Assembly: GCF_041260665.1 (NCBI RefSeq)
Contig: NZ_JBGCCT010000017.1
Coordinates: forward strand, 186,001-250,000
Length of the DNA: 64,000 nt
Reading direction: 5' to 3'
From: Catenulispora sp. GP43
GTDB taxonomy: Bacteria > Actinomycetota > Actinomycetes > Streptomycetales > Catenulisporaceae
Positions 15,944 through 24,187 of the stretch are shown here, in pieces. The position numbers and the translations under genes are program-made. The notes below the pieces were generated by a model, which ran no database searches, was not told the DNA's origin, and saw nothing but the letters and a program-made list of their open reading frames with translations. The stretch's first letter is position 1. Every line of letters begins with the position of its first letter.

Positions 15944-16689
15944 GACGCCTCCGGTGCGGTGATCGCGGGAAGGGCGGGGATACAGGACAGCAGCGTCCTC
16001 GTGGTCTCGTGGGCCGGGCGGGCCATCACCTCGGCGGCCGGTCCGCACTCGACCAGGCGGCCGGTTTCCAGGACCGCGACCTGGTCGCAGAGGTACCGGA
16101 CCACAGCGAGGTCGTGCGAGATGAACAACAGCGCGAAGCCGAGATCCCGCTGAAGCCGGCGCAGCAGATTCAGCACCGCGCCCTGGACCGAGACGTCGAG
16201 CGCCGAGGTGACCTCGTCCGCGATCAGCACCCCGGGCCGGGCGGCGAGCGCGCGGGCCAGCGCGACGCGCTGACGCTGTCCGCCGGACAGGGCGTCGGGG
16301 AGCTGGACGGCGCGCGCCGGGTCGATGCCGACCAGGTCGAGGAGGCGGGCGACCTCGGCGACCCGCTCGGCGCGCCGAGCCTTGGGCAAGGCCTCCGCCA
16401 CCGCCGCCCCGATGCTCAGCCGGGGGTCGAGCGAGGCGTACGGGTTCTGGAACACGAGCTGCACTGCGGTACGCCCGGGACGCCGGGGCTGGTCCACGCC
16501 GTCGACCAGGATCCGGCCGGCAGTCAGCGGCGCGAGGCCGACAACGGCCTTGCCCACCGTGGACTTGCCGGAGCCGGAGCCGCCGACCAGGCCGGTGACA
16601 CTGCCGTCGGGGACGACGAGGTCCACGCCCTCGACGGCGGTGAACCGGCCGTAGCGCACCCCTACTCCGCGCAGTTCCAGGGAGCTCAT
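15940..16689 (-). CDS. Peptide ABC transporter ATP-binding protein (DppF/OppF-like)
   Basis: This 249-aa ATPase has Walker A (GGSGSGKST), Q-loop (FQNPYASLDPRL), signature (LSGGQRQRVALARALA), Walker B (VLIADEVTSALD) and switch His (FISHDLAVV). The Q-loop with YASLDPR is typical of the Opp/Dpp family. Unlike many family members it lacks the Cys-rich C-terminal extension. It pairs with the fused permease-ATPase gene just upstream to make the asymmetric ATPase dimer. Its ATG (16689) overlaps the upstream TGA. Confidence 0.93.
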   Translation of the reverse strand: MSSLELRGVGVRYGRFTAVEGVDLVVPDGSVTGLVGGSGSGKSTVGKAVVGLAPLTAGRILVDGVDQPRRPGRTAVQLVFQNPYASLDPRLSIGAAVAEALPKARRAERVAEVARLLDLVGIDPARAVQLPDALSGGQRQRVALARALAARPGVLIADEVTSALDVSVQGAVLNLLRRLQRDLGFALLFISHDLAVVRYLCDQVAVLETGRLVECGPAAEVMARPAHETTRTLLSCIPALPAITAPEAS

Positions 16690-18743
16690 TGCACCACCTC
16701 CGTCTTGGCACGGGTTGTGTCATCGCGGGTTGTGTCGCTGCCGACTGCTCGCGGGTACCAGCACGCCACCCGGTGCCCGGCGCCGTCCCCGGCCGGCGCC
16801 AGCACGGGCAGCTCGCCGCGGCAGCGGTCCCGCGCGAAGGCACACCGCGCCGCGAACGCGCAGCCCGAGACCTCCTCCCCCGGCTCCGGCGGCCGGCCCG
16901 GGATCGTGGCCAGCTCGCGGTCCAGGTCGGTGGCCATCGTCGGGATCGCGCCGACCAGGGCCCGGGTGTAGGGGTGCGCGGCGGCCTGGAACAACCGGCT
17001 GACCGGCAGCTCCTCGACGACCCGGCCCGCGTACATCACCAGGACCCGGTCGCAGACCTCGGCCACGACGCCCAGATCGTGCGAGATCAGCAGCAGCGCC
17101 GCGCCGGTGTCGGCCCCGACCCGGCCGAGCAGCTCCAGCACCTGCTTCTGCACGGTCACGTCCAGCGCCGTGGTCGGCTCGTCGGCGATGATCAGCCTCG
17201 GCTCGGCCATCAGCCCCATGCCGATGAACGCGCGCTGCCGCATGCCGCCGGAGTACTCGTGCGGCCGTTGCCGGGCGCGGCGGTCCGGGTCCGGGATGCC
17301 GACCGCGGCCAGCCGGTCCACGGCTCGGGCCAGCGCGGTCTTGCGAGTCTGGCCGAGGTGGACCTCGGCGACCTCGGCCAGCTGGCGGCCGACCCGCAGC
17401 GCCGGGTTGAGCGAGGTCATCGGGTCCTGGAACACCATGGCCAGCTCGGCCCCGAGCCGCCGGCCGGAGCGCGGGTCCGCGAGCAGGTCCTGTCCGTCGA
17501 AGCGCACGGCGCCTTGGACGTGACCGGGGTACGGCACCAGCTGGGCCAGTGCCAGCGCGGTCAGGCTCTTGCCGGACCCGGACTCGCCGACCAGACCGAC
17601 GGCCTCCCCGGCCGCGACGGACAGGGAGACGTCGCGCACGGCGGTCCGCCCGCCGGGGAAGGAGACCCGCAGACCATTGACCTGGATCAGGGCGTCGGCG
17701 TCGGCGTCAGCGGCTGCGTCGGCGTCCGCCGGAGTCTGCGGGAGCGCCCCATCGGCGTCCACGGCCACGGAGGTCTGCGCGGTCTGCGCGGTCTGCGCGG
17801 TCTGCGCGGTCTGCGAGGTCTGCGCGGCCTGCTCGGCCGGAACCGCCCGCGCCGCCGTACGCCGACCGCCGGTCTGCGCGACCGCCTCGCCGAGCAGCCC
17901 GAACACCAGCCCGGCCAACACCACCGCGACCCCCGGGGCCAACGCCGAAGCCGGGTTCACGTAGATCCGGCTCAGTCCCTCGTTGAGCAGCCGGCCCCAG
18001 TCGTAGTCCGGGCTCTGCACGCCCAGGCCCAGGAACGACAGCCCGGCGAAGGCGATCAGCGACCCGGTGGCGGCCTGCGCCGCGAACAGCACGACCGGCT
18101 CGACGATGTTCGGCAGCACGTGCCGGATGACGATCCGGAACCGGCCGACGCCCAGGATCCGCGCCGTCGCCACGTAGTCCGAGCCGGCGACGGACGTCGC
18201 CAGGTTCTGGATCAACCGGGCCAGCGCCGGCACCAGCGCCAGTCCGATGGCCAGGACCGCCCCGGTGCTCCCGATGCCGAAGATGGTGGCGAGGAAGAGC
18301 ACGAACAGCAGTCCCGGGAAGGCGACCAGCACGCCGACCACGCCCGTCACCGCCCGGCCGGCGCGTCGGCCCAGCACGCTCGGCGCCAGGCCCAGCAGCA
18401 GCCCGCCGGACAGGCCGATCGCCGTCGCGGACAGCCCGAGCCGGAGAGTGAGCCGGGTGGCGACGATCACCCGGGCCGCGATATCCCGGCCCAGGCTGTC
18501 GGTGCCGAGCAGGTGCGCGCCGCTGACGCCCTGGTTCATCGCCGCGGTGTCGATCTTCGAGGCCTGGTCGCCGAACACCACCGGTCCGGCCACCGCCAGC
18601 GCGGCCAGCAGCAGCGCGGCGGCCAGCGCCGCGGCGCCGAGCGGGGTGCGGACGGTCTGGCGCAGCCGGCGGGCCAAGGACGTCGGCGGGTCGGCGCGGA
18701 TGTCGTCGCGCGCTGTGGTCGCAGCCACTGTGGTCGCAGCCAT
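16686..18743 (-). CDS. Fused dipeptide ABC transporter permease-ATPase (DppC-DppD fusion)
   Basis: One uninterrupted 685-aa frame joins two proteins that are normally separate. Residues 1-286 are a DppC-type permease (N-terminal helix, then the BPD core with the EAA-like loop in YVATARILGVGRFRIVIRHV). Residues about 287-351 are a low-complexity linker with a repeated Ala-Gln-Thr motif and Ala-Asp runs. Residues about 352-685 are a DppD-type ATPase (Walker A GESGSGKS, Q-loop FQDPMTSLNP, signature YSGGMRQRAFI, Walker B LIIADEPTTALD) ending in the Opp/Dpp Cys motif (GCAFAARCAFARDRC). Its ATG (18743) overlaps the permease DppB stop by one base. A single chain would fix the 1:1 permease-ATPase ratio. 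Confidence 0.93.
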   Translation of the reverse strand: MAATTVAATTARDDIRADPPTSLARRLRQTVRTPLGAAALAAALLLAALAVAGPVVFGDQASKIDTAAMNQGVSGAHLLGTDSLGRDIAARVIVATRLTLRLGLSATAIGLSGGLLLGLAPSVLGRRAGRAVTGVVGVLVAFPGLLFVLFLATIFGIGSTGAVLAIGLALVPALARLIQNLATSVAGSDYVATARILGVGRFRIVIRHVLPNIVEPVVLFAAQAATGSLIAFAGLSFLGLGVQSPDYDWGRLLNEGLSRIYVNPASALAPGVAVVLAGLVFGLLGEAVAQTGGRRTAARAVPAEQAAQTSQTAQTAQTAQTAQTSVAVDADGALPQTPADADAAADADADALIQVNGLRVSFPGGRTAVRDVSLSVAAGEAVGLVGESGSGKSLTALALAQLVPYPGHVQGAVRFDGQDLLADPRSGRRLGAELAMVFQDPMTSLNPALRVGRQLAEVAEVHLGQTRKTALARAVDRLAAVGIPDPDRRARQRPHEYSGGMRQRAFIGMGLMAEPRLIIADEPTTALDVTVQKQVLELLGRVGADTGAALLLISHDLGVVAEVCDRVLVMYAGRVVEELPVSRLFQAAAHPYTRALVGAIPTMATDLDRELATIPGRPPEPGEEVSGCAFAARCAFARDRCRGELPVLAPAGDGAGHRVACWYPRAVGSDTTRDDTTRAKTEVVQ
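17772..17825. repeat. 9-bp tandem repeat encoding the fusion linker
   Basis: Six copies of the 9-mer GGTCTGCGC (the fifth is GGTCTGCGA) lie in the middle of the permease-ATPase fusion gene and encode an Ala-Gln-Thr repeat on the minus strand. Such arrays vary by slippage in steps of three codons, so linker length may vary between strains. Confidence 0.85.
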
Positions 18744-19909
18744 CAGGTCCCCCGTATCGTCGAGCGCGGGTCGATGGCGGCGACCGCCACGTCCACCGCG
18801 AACGTGATCAGCAGCGCGGCGGCTCCGTAGACCAACACCACGCCCTGCACCAGCGGATAGTCCTTGGTCGTGATGGCCTGCACGATCGTCGAGCCCAGAC
18901 CCGGCCAGGCGAACACGTTCTCCACCAGCACCGTGCCGGCCAGCAGTGAGGTGAACAGCAGGCCGCCGATGGTCAGCGACGAGGTCAGCAGGTTCGGCAG
19001 CGCGTGCCGCAGGTAGACGAGCCGGGCCGGGAGACGCTTGGCGCGCGCCGTGCGCATGTAGTCCTCGGTCAGGACGCGGAGCGCCTCGACCCGGACCACC
19101 CGGGCCAGCGATGCCGCCGGGACCACGGTCAGCGACAGGACCGGCAGCACGTACGAGGACAGATCCGACTGCCCGGCCACCGGGAACACCTGCCACCACA
19201 CCGCGAACACCGCGACCAGCCCGACCGCCAGCAGGAACTCCGGCAGCGCGGCCAGGACCCCGGTGGTCGCGGCGAAGGCCAGCTCGCCCCGCCGGCGGCG
19301 GCCGTCCCTGGTGAGGACGGCCGCCAGCATGCCGATCGGGATGCCGACCAGCAGGATGAGCACCACAGCGGGGATCACCAGCTGCAGCGTTGAGGGGAGC
19401 CGGTCGGAGATGATCTGCGAGACCGGCATCTGGGAGACGATCGAGTCACCGAACCGGCCGTGGAGCAGGTTCGTCAGGAAGTCGCCGTACTGCTCGAGCA
19501 GCGGCCGGTCCAGACCCAGGTCGTGGCGCCGGGCCGCGACCTGAGCCGGGTCGGCGGAGATCCCGAGGGCGGCGCGGACCGGGTCGCCGGGGATCAGGTG
19601 GATCATCGCGAAGGACGCGGTCACCACCACGGCCAGCGAGGCCAGCAGCCGGCCGGTGCGCCGGGCCAGGAAGCCGGGCCAGGTGTCGCCGGTCAGCGCG
19701 GCGGCGGCGCGGCGGAGCGGCGGGACCGCATTGCCCGGGGCCGCACCACGCGGGTCCGCACCACCCGAGACTGCACCACCCGAGACTGCACCGCCCAGGT
19801 TCGCGCCGCTCGGGCCCGCACCGCCCGGGACGGACCGGCCCGCACCGCCGCCCGGGGCGCCCGATCCGCCGGGGCCGGCTCCGGCGTTCGCGACCTCGAC
19901 CGGGGCCAT
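18743..19909 (-). CDS. Dipeptide ABC transporter permease (DppB-like)
   Basis: This 388-aa permease has the DppB signature N-terminal helix (LLASLAVVVTASFAMIHLIP, with the following GDPVRAALG), a long extracytoplasmic loop, and the BPD core with the EAA-like loop (DYMRTARAKRLPARLVYLRHAL). A Gly/Ala/Pro-rich extension of about 75 residues precedes the family's usual start and is probably disordered; a later internal start is possible but none with a clear ribosome site stands out. It overlaps the binding-protein stop (19909-19911) by one base and is co-translated with it. Confidence 0.92.
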   Translation of the reverse strand: MAPVEVANAGAGPGGSGAPGGGAGRSVPGGAGPSGANLGGAVSGGAVSGGADPRGAAPGNAVPPLRRAAAALTGDTWPGFLARRTGRLLASLAVVVTASFAMIHLIPGDPVRAALGISADPAQVAARRHDLGLDRPLLEQYGDFLTNLLHGRFGDSIVSQMPVSQIISDRLPSTLQLVIPAVVLILLVGIPIGMLAAVLTRDGRRRRGELAFAATTGVLAALPEFLLAVGLVAVFAVWWQVFPVAGQSDLSSYVLPVLSLTVVPAASLARVVRVEALRVLTEDYMRTARAKRLPARLVYLRHALPNLLTSSLTIGGLLFTSLLAGTVLVENVFAWPGLGSTIVQAITTKDYPLVQGVVLVYGAAALLITFAVDVAVAAIDPRSTIRGT

Positions 19910-21531
19910 CAGCTGCCCGCTCGCAGGCTGCTCGGGACGGGCCCGGCGCCGTCGACGTCGTAGCCGACGCCCTTGCCGTACCAGCCGATCAGGCTGTCGT
20001 CGATCGGCACCACGTCCACCCGCTTGACCAGCGCGGCGTCAGCCTGTTGCCACATCGGACAGCCGTCCTTGCCCGCCACCGCCATCGCCTGCTTGCTCAG
20101 CCTGGTGTAGTCCGGGTTCGCGATCGCGCCGAAGTTGGTGCCGTTCGGCGGAGTCGGGCCGTCGTAGAACCGGGCCAGCTGGTCCGGCAGCGGAACGCTG
20201 ACCGGGATCCAGGAGACGTCGTAGCCTCCGGAGGCCAGGGTGGTCACCGTCGTGGTCGCGTCCACGACCTTGTCCTGGACTTTCACCCCGAAGTCGGTCC
20301 ACTGCTTGGCGGCCAGCTCATAGGAGGCGGCCGCGTCCGGGCCCAGCTGCGAGGAGTGCAGCTGGGTGATGGTCAGCTGCTTGCCGTCCTTGCTCCAGCC
20401 CCCGCTGCCCTTCGTCCAGCCGGCCGCGGTCAAGTCGGCGGCGGCCTGGACCGGGTCGTGCGCCGGAAGGTTGCCGGTGACGCTGTCGCCGGTGCACGGG
20501 GTCGGGGCCACTTCGCCGATCGAGGTGGCCGGCTGCCCGGTGCCGCCGGTGGCCACCGAGCCGATCTGCTTCAGATCCAGCGCCTCGACCAGCGCCTTAC
20601 GCACCGCGGGGTCGGCGGTGTCGTGCCCGGCGGCCTCGTTGAAGGTCAGGAAGCCGAAGGGCGTCAGGGCACTCTTCTTGCCGACGCGGGCCCCGTCCAG
20701 GCGCTGGGTGTCGGGGCCGTTGATCTCGGCGATGTTCAGCTGGCCGGACAGCAGCATGTTCGCGGCCGTCGACGGGTTCGCCACCACCTTGAAGATCACG
20801 GTGGCCGGCATGTCGGCGTCAGTGGCGCCGCCCGGGCCCCAGTTGTACCCCGCACGCTTGGTGTACGTGTAGTGGTCGCCGGGGACGGCCTGGGTCAGCT
20901 GGTAGGGGCCGCTGGCGTTGGTGGCCTTGGCCAGTGCCGCCGGATCGGCCAGGTTCTTCTGGCACACCAGCGGCAGCAGCTGGGTCATCTCGACGATGAA
21001 CGGCGCCGGGACCTGCGTGATGACGGACACGGTCCGCGCGGCGTCGTCGGCCGTGGCCTTCGCGGTCGCCGGGACCACGACACCGAGCAGCGGCGAGGCG
21101 TTCTTCGGATCGGCGATGTAGTTGTACTCGGCCGCGACGTCGGCGGCGGTCAGCGGCGTGCCGTCCTGGCAGGTGACACCGGCCCGGATGGTGAACGTCG
21201 CGGAGGTCGAGTTCGCGGTCCACTTCTCGGCCACACCCGGGCTGAGCTTGCCATCGTTGGAGATGTGGATCAGCCGGTCGTACGAGTACCCGATCATCAG
21301 GACCGCGGTCCCGGCCAGCGCCGCCGTCGGACTCAGCGTCCCGGGGTCGGAGCCGATGCCGATGGTGACCGTCGCGCCACCATCGGCCTTGCCCCCACCA
21401 CCGGCCCCGGCCCCGGCGGACGACCCACCGCACGCCGCCAGCGACACCCCCACCGACGCGGCAACCGCCACCCCCAGCGACCGGCGAATGTGCCCCACCC
21501 TCCGCGCTCCGAAGCCCGCTCTGCTGCTCAT
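19909..21531 (-). CDS. Peptide ABC transporter substrate-binding lipoprotein (DppA/OppA-like)
   Basis: This 540-aa extracellular lipoprotein captures peptides for the importer. It has a twin-Arg-bearing signal peptide with a lipobox (SLAAC, Cys34), a Gly-rich tether, then an SBP_bac_5 fold (LSPGVAEKWTAN, TFTIRAGVTCQDGTPLTAADV, ALDLKQIG). The C-terminal half has the usual mixed loops. The start ATG (21531) follows AGGAG by 8-9 nt. It is the first gene of the leftward operon that runs to 9446. No operator was recognised in the upstream 400 bp. Confidence 0.93.
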   Translation of the reverse strand: MSSRAGFGARRVGHIRRSLGVAVAASVGVSLAACGGSSAGAGAGGGGKADGGATVTIGIGSDPGTLSPTAALAGTAVLMIGYSYDRLIHISNDGKLSPGVAEKWTANSTSATFTIRAGVTCQDGTPLTAADVAAEYNYIADPKNASPLLGVVVPATAKATADDAARTVSVITQVPAPFIVEMTQLLPLVCQKNLADPAALAKATNASGPYQLTQAVPGDHYTYTKRAGYNWGPGGATDADMPATVIFKVVANPSTAANMLLSGQLNIAEINGPDTQRLDGARVGKKSALTPFGFLTFNEAAGHDTADPAVRKALVEALDLKQIGSVATGGTGQPATSIGEVAPTPCTGDSVTGNLPAHDPVQAAADLTAAGWTKGSGGWSKDGKQLTITQLHSSQLGPDAAASYELAAKQWTDFGVKVQDKVVDATTTVTTLASGGYDVSWIPVSVPLPDQLARFYDGPTPPNGTNFGAIANPDYTRLSKQAMAVAGKDGCPMWQQADAALVKRVDVVPIDDSLIGWYGKGVGYDVDGAGPVPSSLRAGS

Positions 21532-21933
21532 CAGCCCTGCTCCTTCTGCCGCCACGCCTACGAGTGGATGAACTGTAGGCAGCGGGCGGAGGGGCCGCCC
21601 TCGTGGTGACGGACGAAAAAGCAGCGCGGCAGTAGTGCGATCGTCCGAAGACGGCCAGTACTTGGAGCACGAGACTGGACAAGACCAGCGCCCGGGGTGT
21701 CCTGCGCGGGGCCGGGCAGCGCGCCCGGGCCGCCGGGTTGCTGCCGCCCCTGGGCAGCGTCGGCGAGCTGTCGCGCCTGCACCGTTCCTTATCGCTGTGC
21801 CCTGATTTAAAATGGAGCGCGGAGCGTGGAGCCCTTCGGCCACACGGGGAGCTCCGCGATGGATGGCCGAACATCTATCCAGGTCCGTGTGTGTTTCGCT
21901 GTCCACGGCCGACCCGATAACGGTAAGGGATGC
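21532..21933. other. Intergenic region upstream of the peptide operon
   Basis: These 402 bp separate the leftward peptide operon from the leftward gene at 21934. The right half has an AT-rich patch (GATTTAAAAT near 21804) unusual for this genome, and it should carry the operon promoter. Some minus-strand frames continue upstream of the lipoprotein ATG, but their composition is random and I see no gene. Confidence 0.4.
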
Positions 21934-22395
21934 TCAGAAGGCGATCGTGAACCGGCCGTCACCGAGTTTGCGCAGCCAGCCGCGATCGGCGAGCTTGGTC
22001 ATCTTCCCGCGCAGCGGCTCCGACTTGCCGCGCACCTCCACCGGCAGACCGAGCTTCTCGCCGACCTCCTTGACCTTCACCGGCCCGGCCGCATCGCGCA
22101 CGATAGCCAAGATCCGCTGGTAGTCCGGCGGCAGCGCCTCGGCGTCGAGGCCGCCGACACGGGCCGGGATCAGCAGCACCGACCGGCCGCCCATCTGTGC
22201 CTCCGGCGGCGCGGGCGCCAGCGACAAGTACTCACCGAAACCCTGCTCGCTGATCCGCTGCACGACGCGCTCAGCCACCACGAGTTCGTCACGCTCGACG
22301 CGCACATCGGCCAGCCGCTTGACCAGCTCCTCTTCCAGGAGATCCAGCTCGGCACGCCGAGCGGCGATCCGGCCCAGCATCACGGAATCCGTCAT
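21934..22395 (-). CDS. Conserved hypothetical protein: coiled coil plus winged helix
   Basis: This 153-aa protein has an N-terminal charged helix (RIAARRAELDLLEEELVKRL onwards, to about residue 50) predicted to form a coiled coil. A Pro/Ala-rich linker follows, and then a C-terminal winged-helix-like region (DYQRILAIVRDAAGPVKVKE to the end). I recall similar proteins as multi-copy hypotheticals in actinomycetes, but no function is known to me. The ATG at 22395 lacks a ribosome site and follows a TACGCT-like -10, so it may be leaderless; upstream in-frame starts are less likely. Confidence 0.65.
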   Translation of the reverse strand: MTDSVMLGRIAARRAELDLLEEELVKRLADVRVERDELVVAERVVQRISEQGFGEYLSLAPAPPEAQMGGRSVLLIPARVGGLDAEALPPDYQRILAIVRDAAGPVKVKEVGEKLGLPVEVRGKSEPLRGKMTKLADRGWLRKLGDGRFTIAF

Positions 22396-22714
22396 AACGA
22401 CCGAGCGTAGAAACAGCACCACGCCCCGCGACCCCGAAACGGCGGAACGTCAAACGATCGAGACCACAGACAGGCGCACACGACCAGCACGAGCGCTCAC
22501 GAACCACGCCATGCCAGCACTCTGAACAGCCACTTCAGGATGGTGGATCTTCACTGAACCTGAACACGGTCGCGCGCTATGTCAAAGTCACCGTGACCGC
22601 GCGACCGGGATGGACCATGACGGACGAACTGCAGATATACGGGAACTGAAACAGTAGCCTGGTGTGGGCCCACTTCCGGGGCCCACACCACAGATCCCGC
22701 CGGAGCAGCCTCAT
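22396..22714. other. Intergenic region between divergent hypothetical genes
   Basis: About 320 bp lie between the leftward coiled-coil gene and the rightward gene at 22715. They hold no open frame with coding character. The only strong structure is the hairpin at 22661-22689, close to the rightward start. Confidence 0.5.
22661..22689 (+). promoter_or_regulatory. 5'-leader hairpin immediately after a -10-like element
   Basis: GGTGTGGGCCC (22661-22671) pairs perfectly with GGGCCCACACC (22679-22689) around a 7-nt loop. A TAGCCT -10-like element occupies 22655-22660, so transcription would begin within or just after the left arm. The start codon is 25 nt further on. It could stabilise the 5' end, act as an attenuator, or be an operator dyad. 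Confidence 0.45.
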
Positions 22715-23272
22715 ATGGCCCAGCCTGTTCGCACGGTGACCGATGAGGTTGTCATCGCCTACCACCGCTTCGACCTCGAAGACGCCGATCGCGACAACGT
22801 CGAGGAACCGCCATCGCATGACTGGCTCCCACAAGACAATCTGACCGTGCGCCAAGGCATCGTCTACATGGTGAGCCCGGGACACACCTTCTCCGCCCTG
22901 GTCACCATGCAGGCCTGGTCCGAAGAGCCGCCCAGGCAACCAGGGGGCCTGTGGGAGACCACAGCCGAGCTCGATATGGTTTGCCGCTCAGGAACCGTCA
23001 CCACGGTCAACGGAACGAGAGACCACCGCACCGCACCGCTCCTTCTCAGCGACGGGCCGATGGTGTACCGTCTCCGCGTCAACTCCCGCGGGCACGAGCG
23101 CATGCGTGAGCTGGAAGGCGGCGGTGGCATTCCGGAAGAGGGTGAAGAAGACCGCCCGGGAGAGGAATACCTCTTCCAGTTCTGGCCGGCGCGGCCAATC
23201 CCGGACGAGCTCACACCACCATTCCACCCGAAGCAGTCGCCCCGAGTCCCGGACGCGTTGCGACAGCGGTGA
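22715..23272 (+). CDS. Hypothetical protein, 185 aa
   Basis: This protein is soluble, acidic and rich in Pro and Glu, with no signal peptide or membrane segment. The N-terminal half (VTDEVVIAYHRFDLEDADRD) looks like mixed beta structure and the C-terminus ends in a basic Pro-rich tail. The ATG at 22715 follows GGAG by 9 nt. It stands alone, behind a strong 5' hairpin. I recognise no family. Confidence 0.6.
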   Translation: MAQPVRTVTDEVVIAYHRFDLEDADRDNVEEPPSHDWLPQDNLTVRQGIVYMVSPGHTFSALVTMQAWSEEPPRQPGGLWETTAELDMVCRSGTVTTVNGTRDHRTAPLLLSDGPMVYRLRVNSRGHERMRELEGGGGIPEEGEEDRPGEEYLFQFWPARPIPDELTPPFHPKQSPRVPDALRQR

Positions 23273-23559
23273 ACAGTGGACACGGCCGTGTGGCCGCGGG
23301 CTTCGCCGTCGCGATCGCCGGCCTGGCGGGCCAGGTCCAGGGCGGCGCGGGCGTGGCCGAGTTCATCGCTGAGCCGGCCCAGACCCTCGCAGACGAGCGC
23401 CGCGGTGCGTTCGACGCGAGCCAGGCTGCGCAGGTCGCCGCGGGTTCGCCAGATCGCGCGGGATTCTGCCAGATGGGCCAGGGCCACGTCGGGCTCGCCG
23501 GTCCGCCAACGGCCCAGGGCGGCGTCGCACAGCGGAGCGCTCAGCCAGGTGGCGTCTCA
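23266..23559 (-). pseudogene. Fragment of a TPR-type regulator gene (AfsR/LuxR-like)
   Basis: Between two complete genes the minus strand encodes about 95 residues of helical repeat: ALGRWRTGEPDVALAHLAES, then AIWRTRGDLRSLARVERTAA, then LSDELGHARAALDLARQAGD. These are spaced like tetratricopeptide helices of SARP/AfsR- or LuxR-type regulators. A TGA precedes the segment (near 23559) and no plausible start or DNA-binding domain is attached, so it looks like a relic of a larger gene. The family assignment is tentative. Confidence 0.4.
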
Positions 23560-23632
23560 GCAGGACTCGAACTACCCGAGCCCTGTCGGCTGCGTCCGGC
23601 GGTCGGTGCTACCGCAGGGTGCCGACGCATCA

Positions 23633-24010
23633 TCAGGAGGCTGAGGCGATCCGTATCGTGGCCTCCCGCGCGGCGGTGGACGTGACCAGCCCCGCGGCGG
23701 CGGTCCCGTACTTCGCGATGAACGCCTGGTCGATCTGTTCGAGCGGTCCGGGGTCGTCGGTGTGCAGGGTGACGTCGCGGACGACGTCGTCGATGCGGAT
23801 CCGGCCGCGGCCGTGCTCGCGCGATGCCTGGTACCAGCGCGAACGGGGTCCGCTGTAGGCGCGGACGTACAGCTGATCGTCGACGACGACCATGCCGATC
23901 TCCACTTCGTCCGAGGCTTCGTCGCCGACGGTCAGGATGAGCGACTGCCGGCCGGCGAGCAAAGCCAGTTCGTCCGGGGTCCAACTGGTCGTAGTAGATG
24001 TCATGTCCAT
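23633..24010 (-). CDS. DUF2255 family protein
   Basis: This 125-aa protein matches the DUF2255 pattern: WTPDELALLAGRQSLIL, a strand pair ending in DDQLYVRAYSGPRSRWYQAS, GRGRIRIDDVVRDVTL, and DQAFIAKYGTAAAGLVTSTA. The fold resembles small beta-barrel, flavin-binding-like proteins, but the function is not established. ATGs at 24010 and 24004 are both possible. It is transcribed divergently from the alpha/beta hydrolase across a 177-bp region containing a GGGGGA/TCCCCC hairpin. Confidence 0.8.
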   Translation of the reverse strand: MDMTSTTTSWTPDELALLAGRQSLILTVGDEASDEVEIGMVVVDDQLYVRAYSGPRSRWYQASREHGRGRIRIDDVVRDVTLHTDDPGPLEQIDQAFIAKYGTAAAGLVTSTAAREATIRIASAS

Positions 24011-24187
24011 CAGTGTCACCCGGCACCATGCGGGCCGCATTTCGGTGAATGGGGGAAGCTCCCCCGGCATTGCTTAAGCATCGGTCCCGCCCCATGCACC
24101 CCGAAACTGTGCCGTCGTTTGACTGCGGCGCATCGACCGCGCTGGGCGAAAGATGAAGCCCAGACAAGGAAGAAAGGGTGCATTCAC

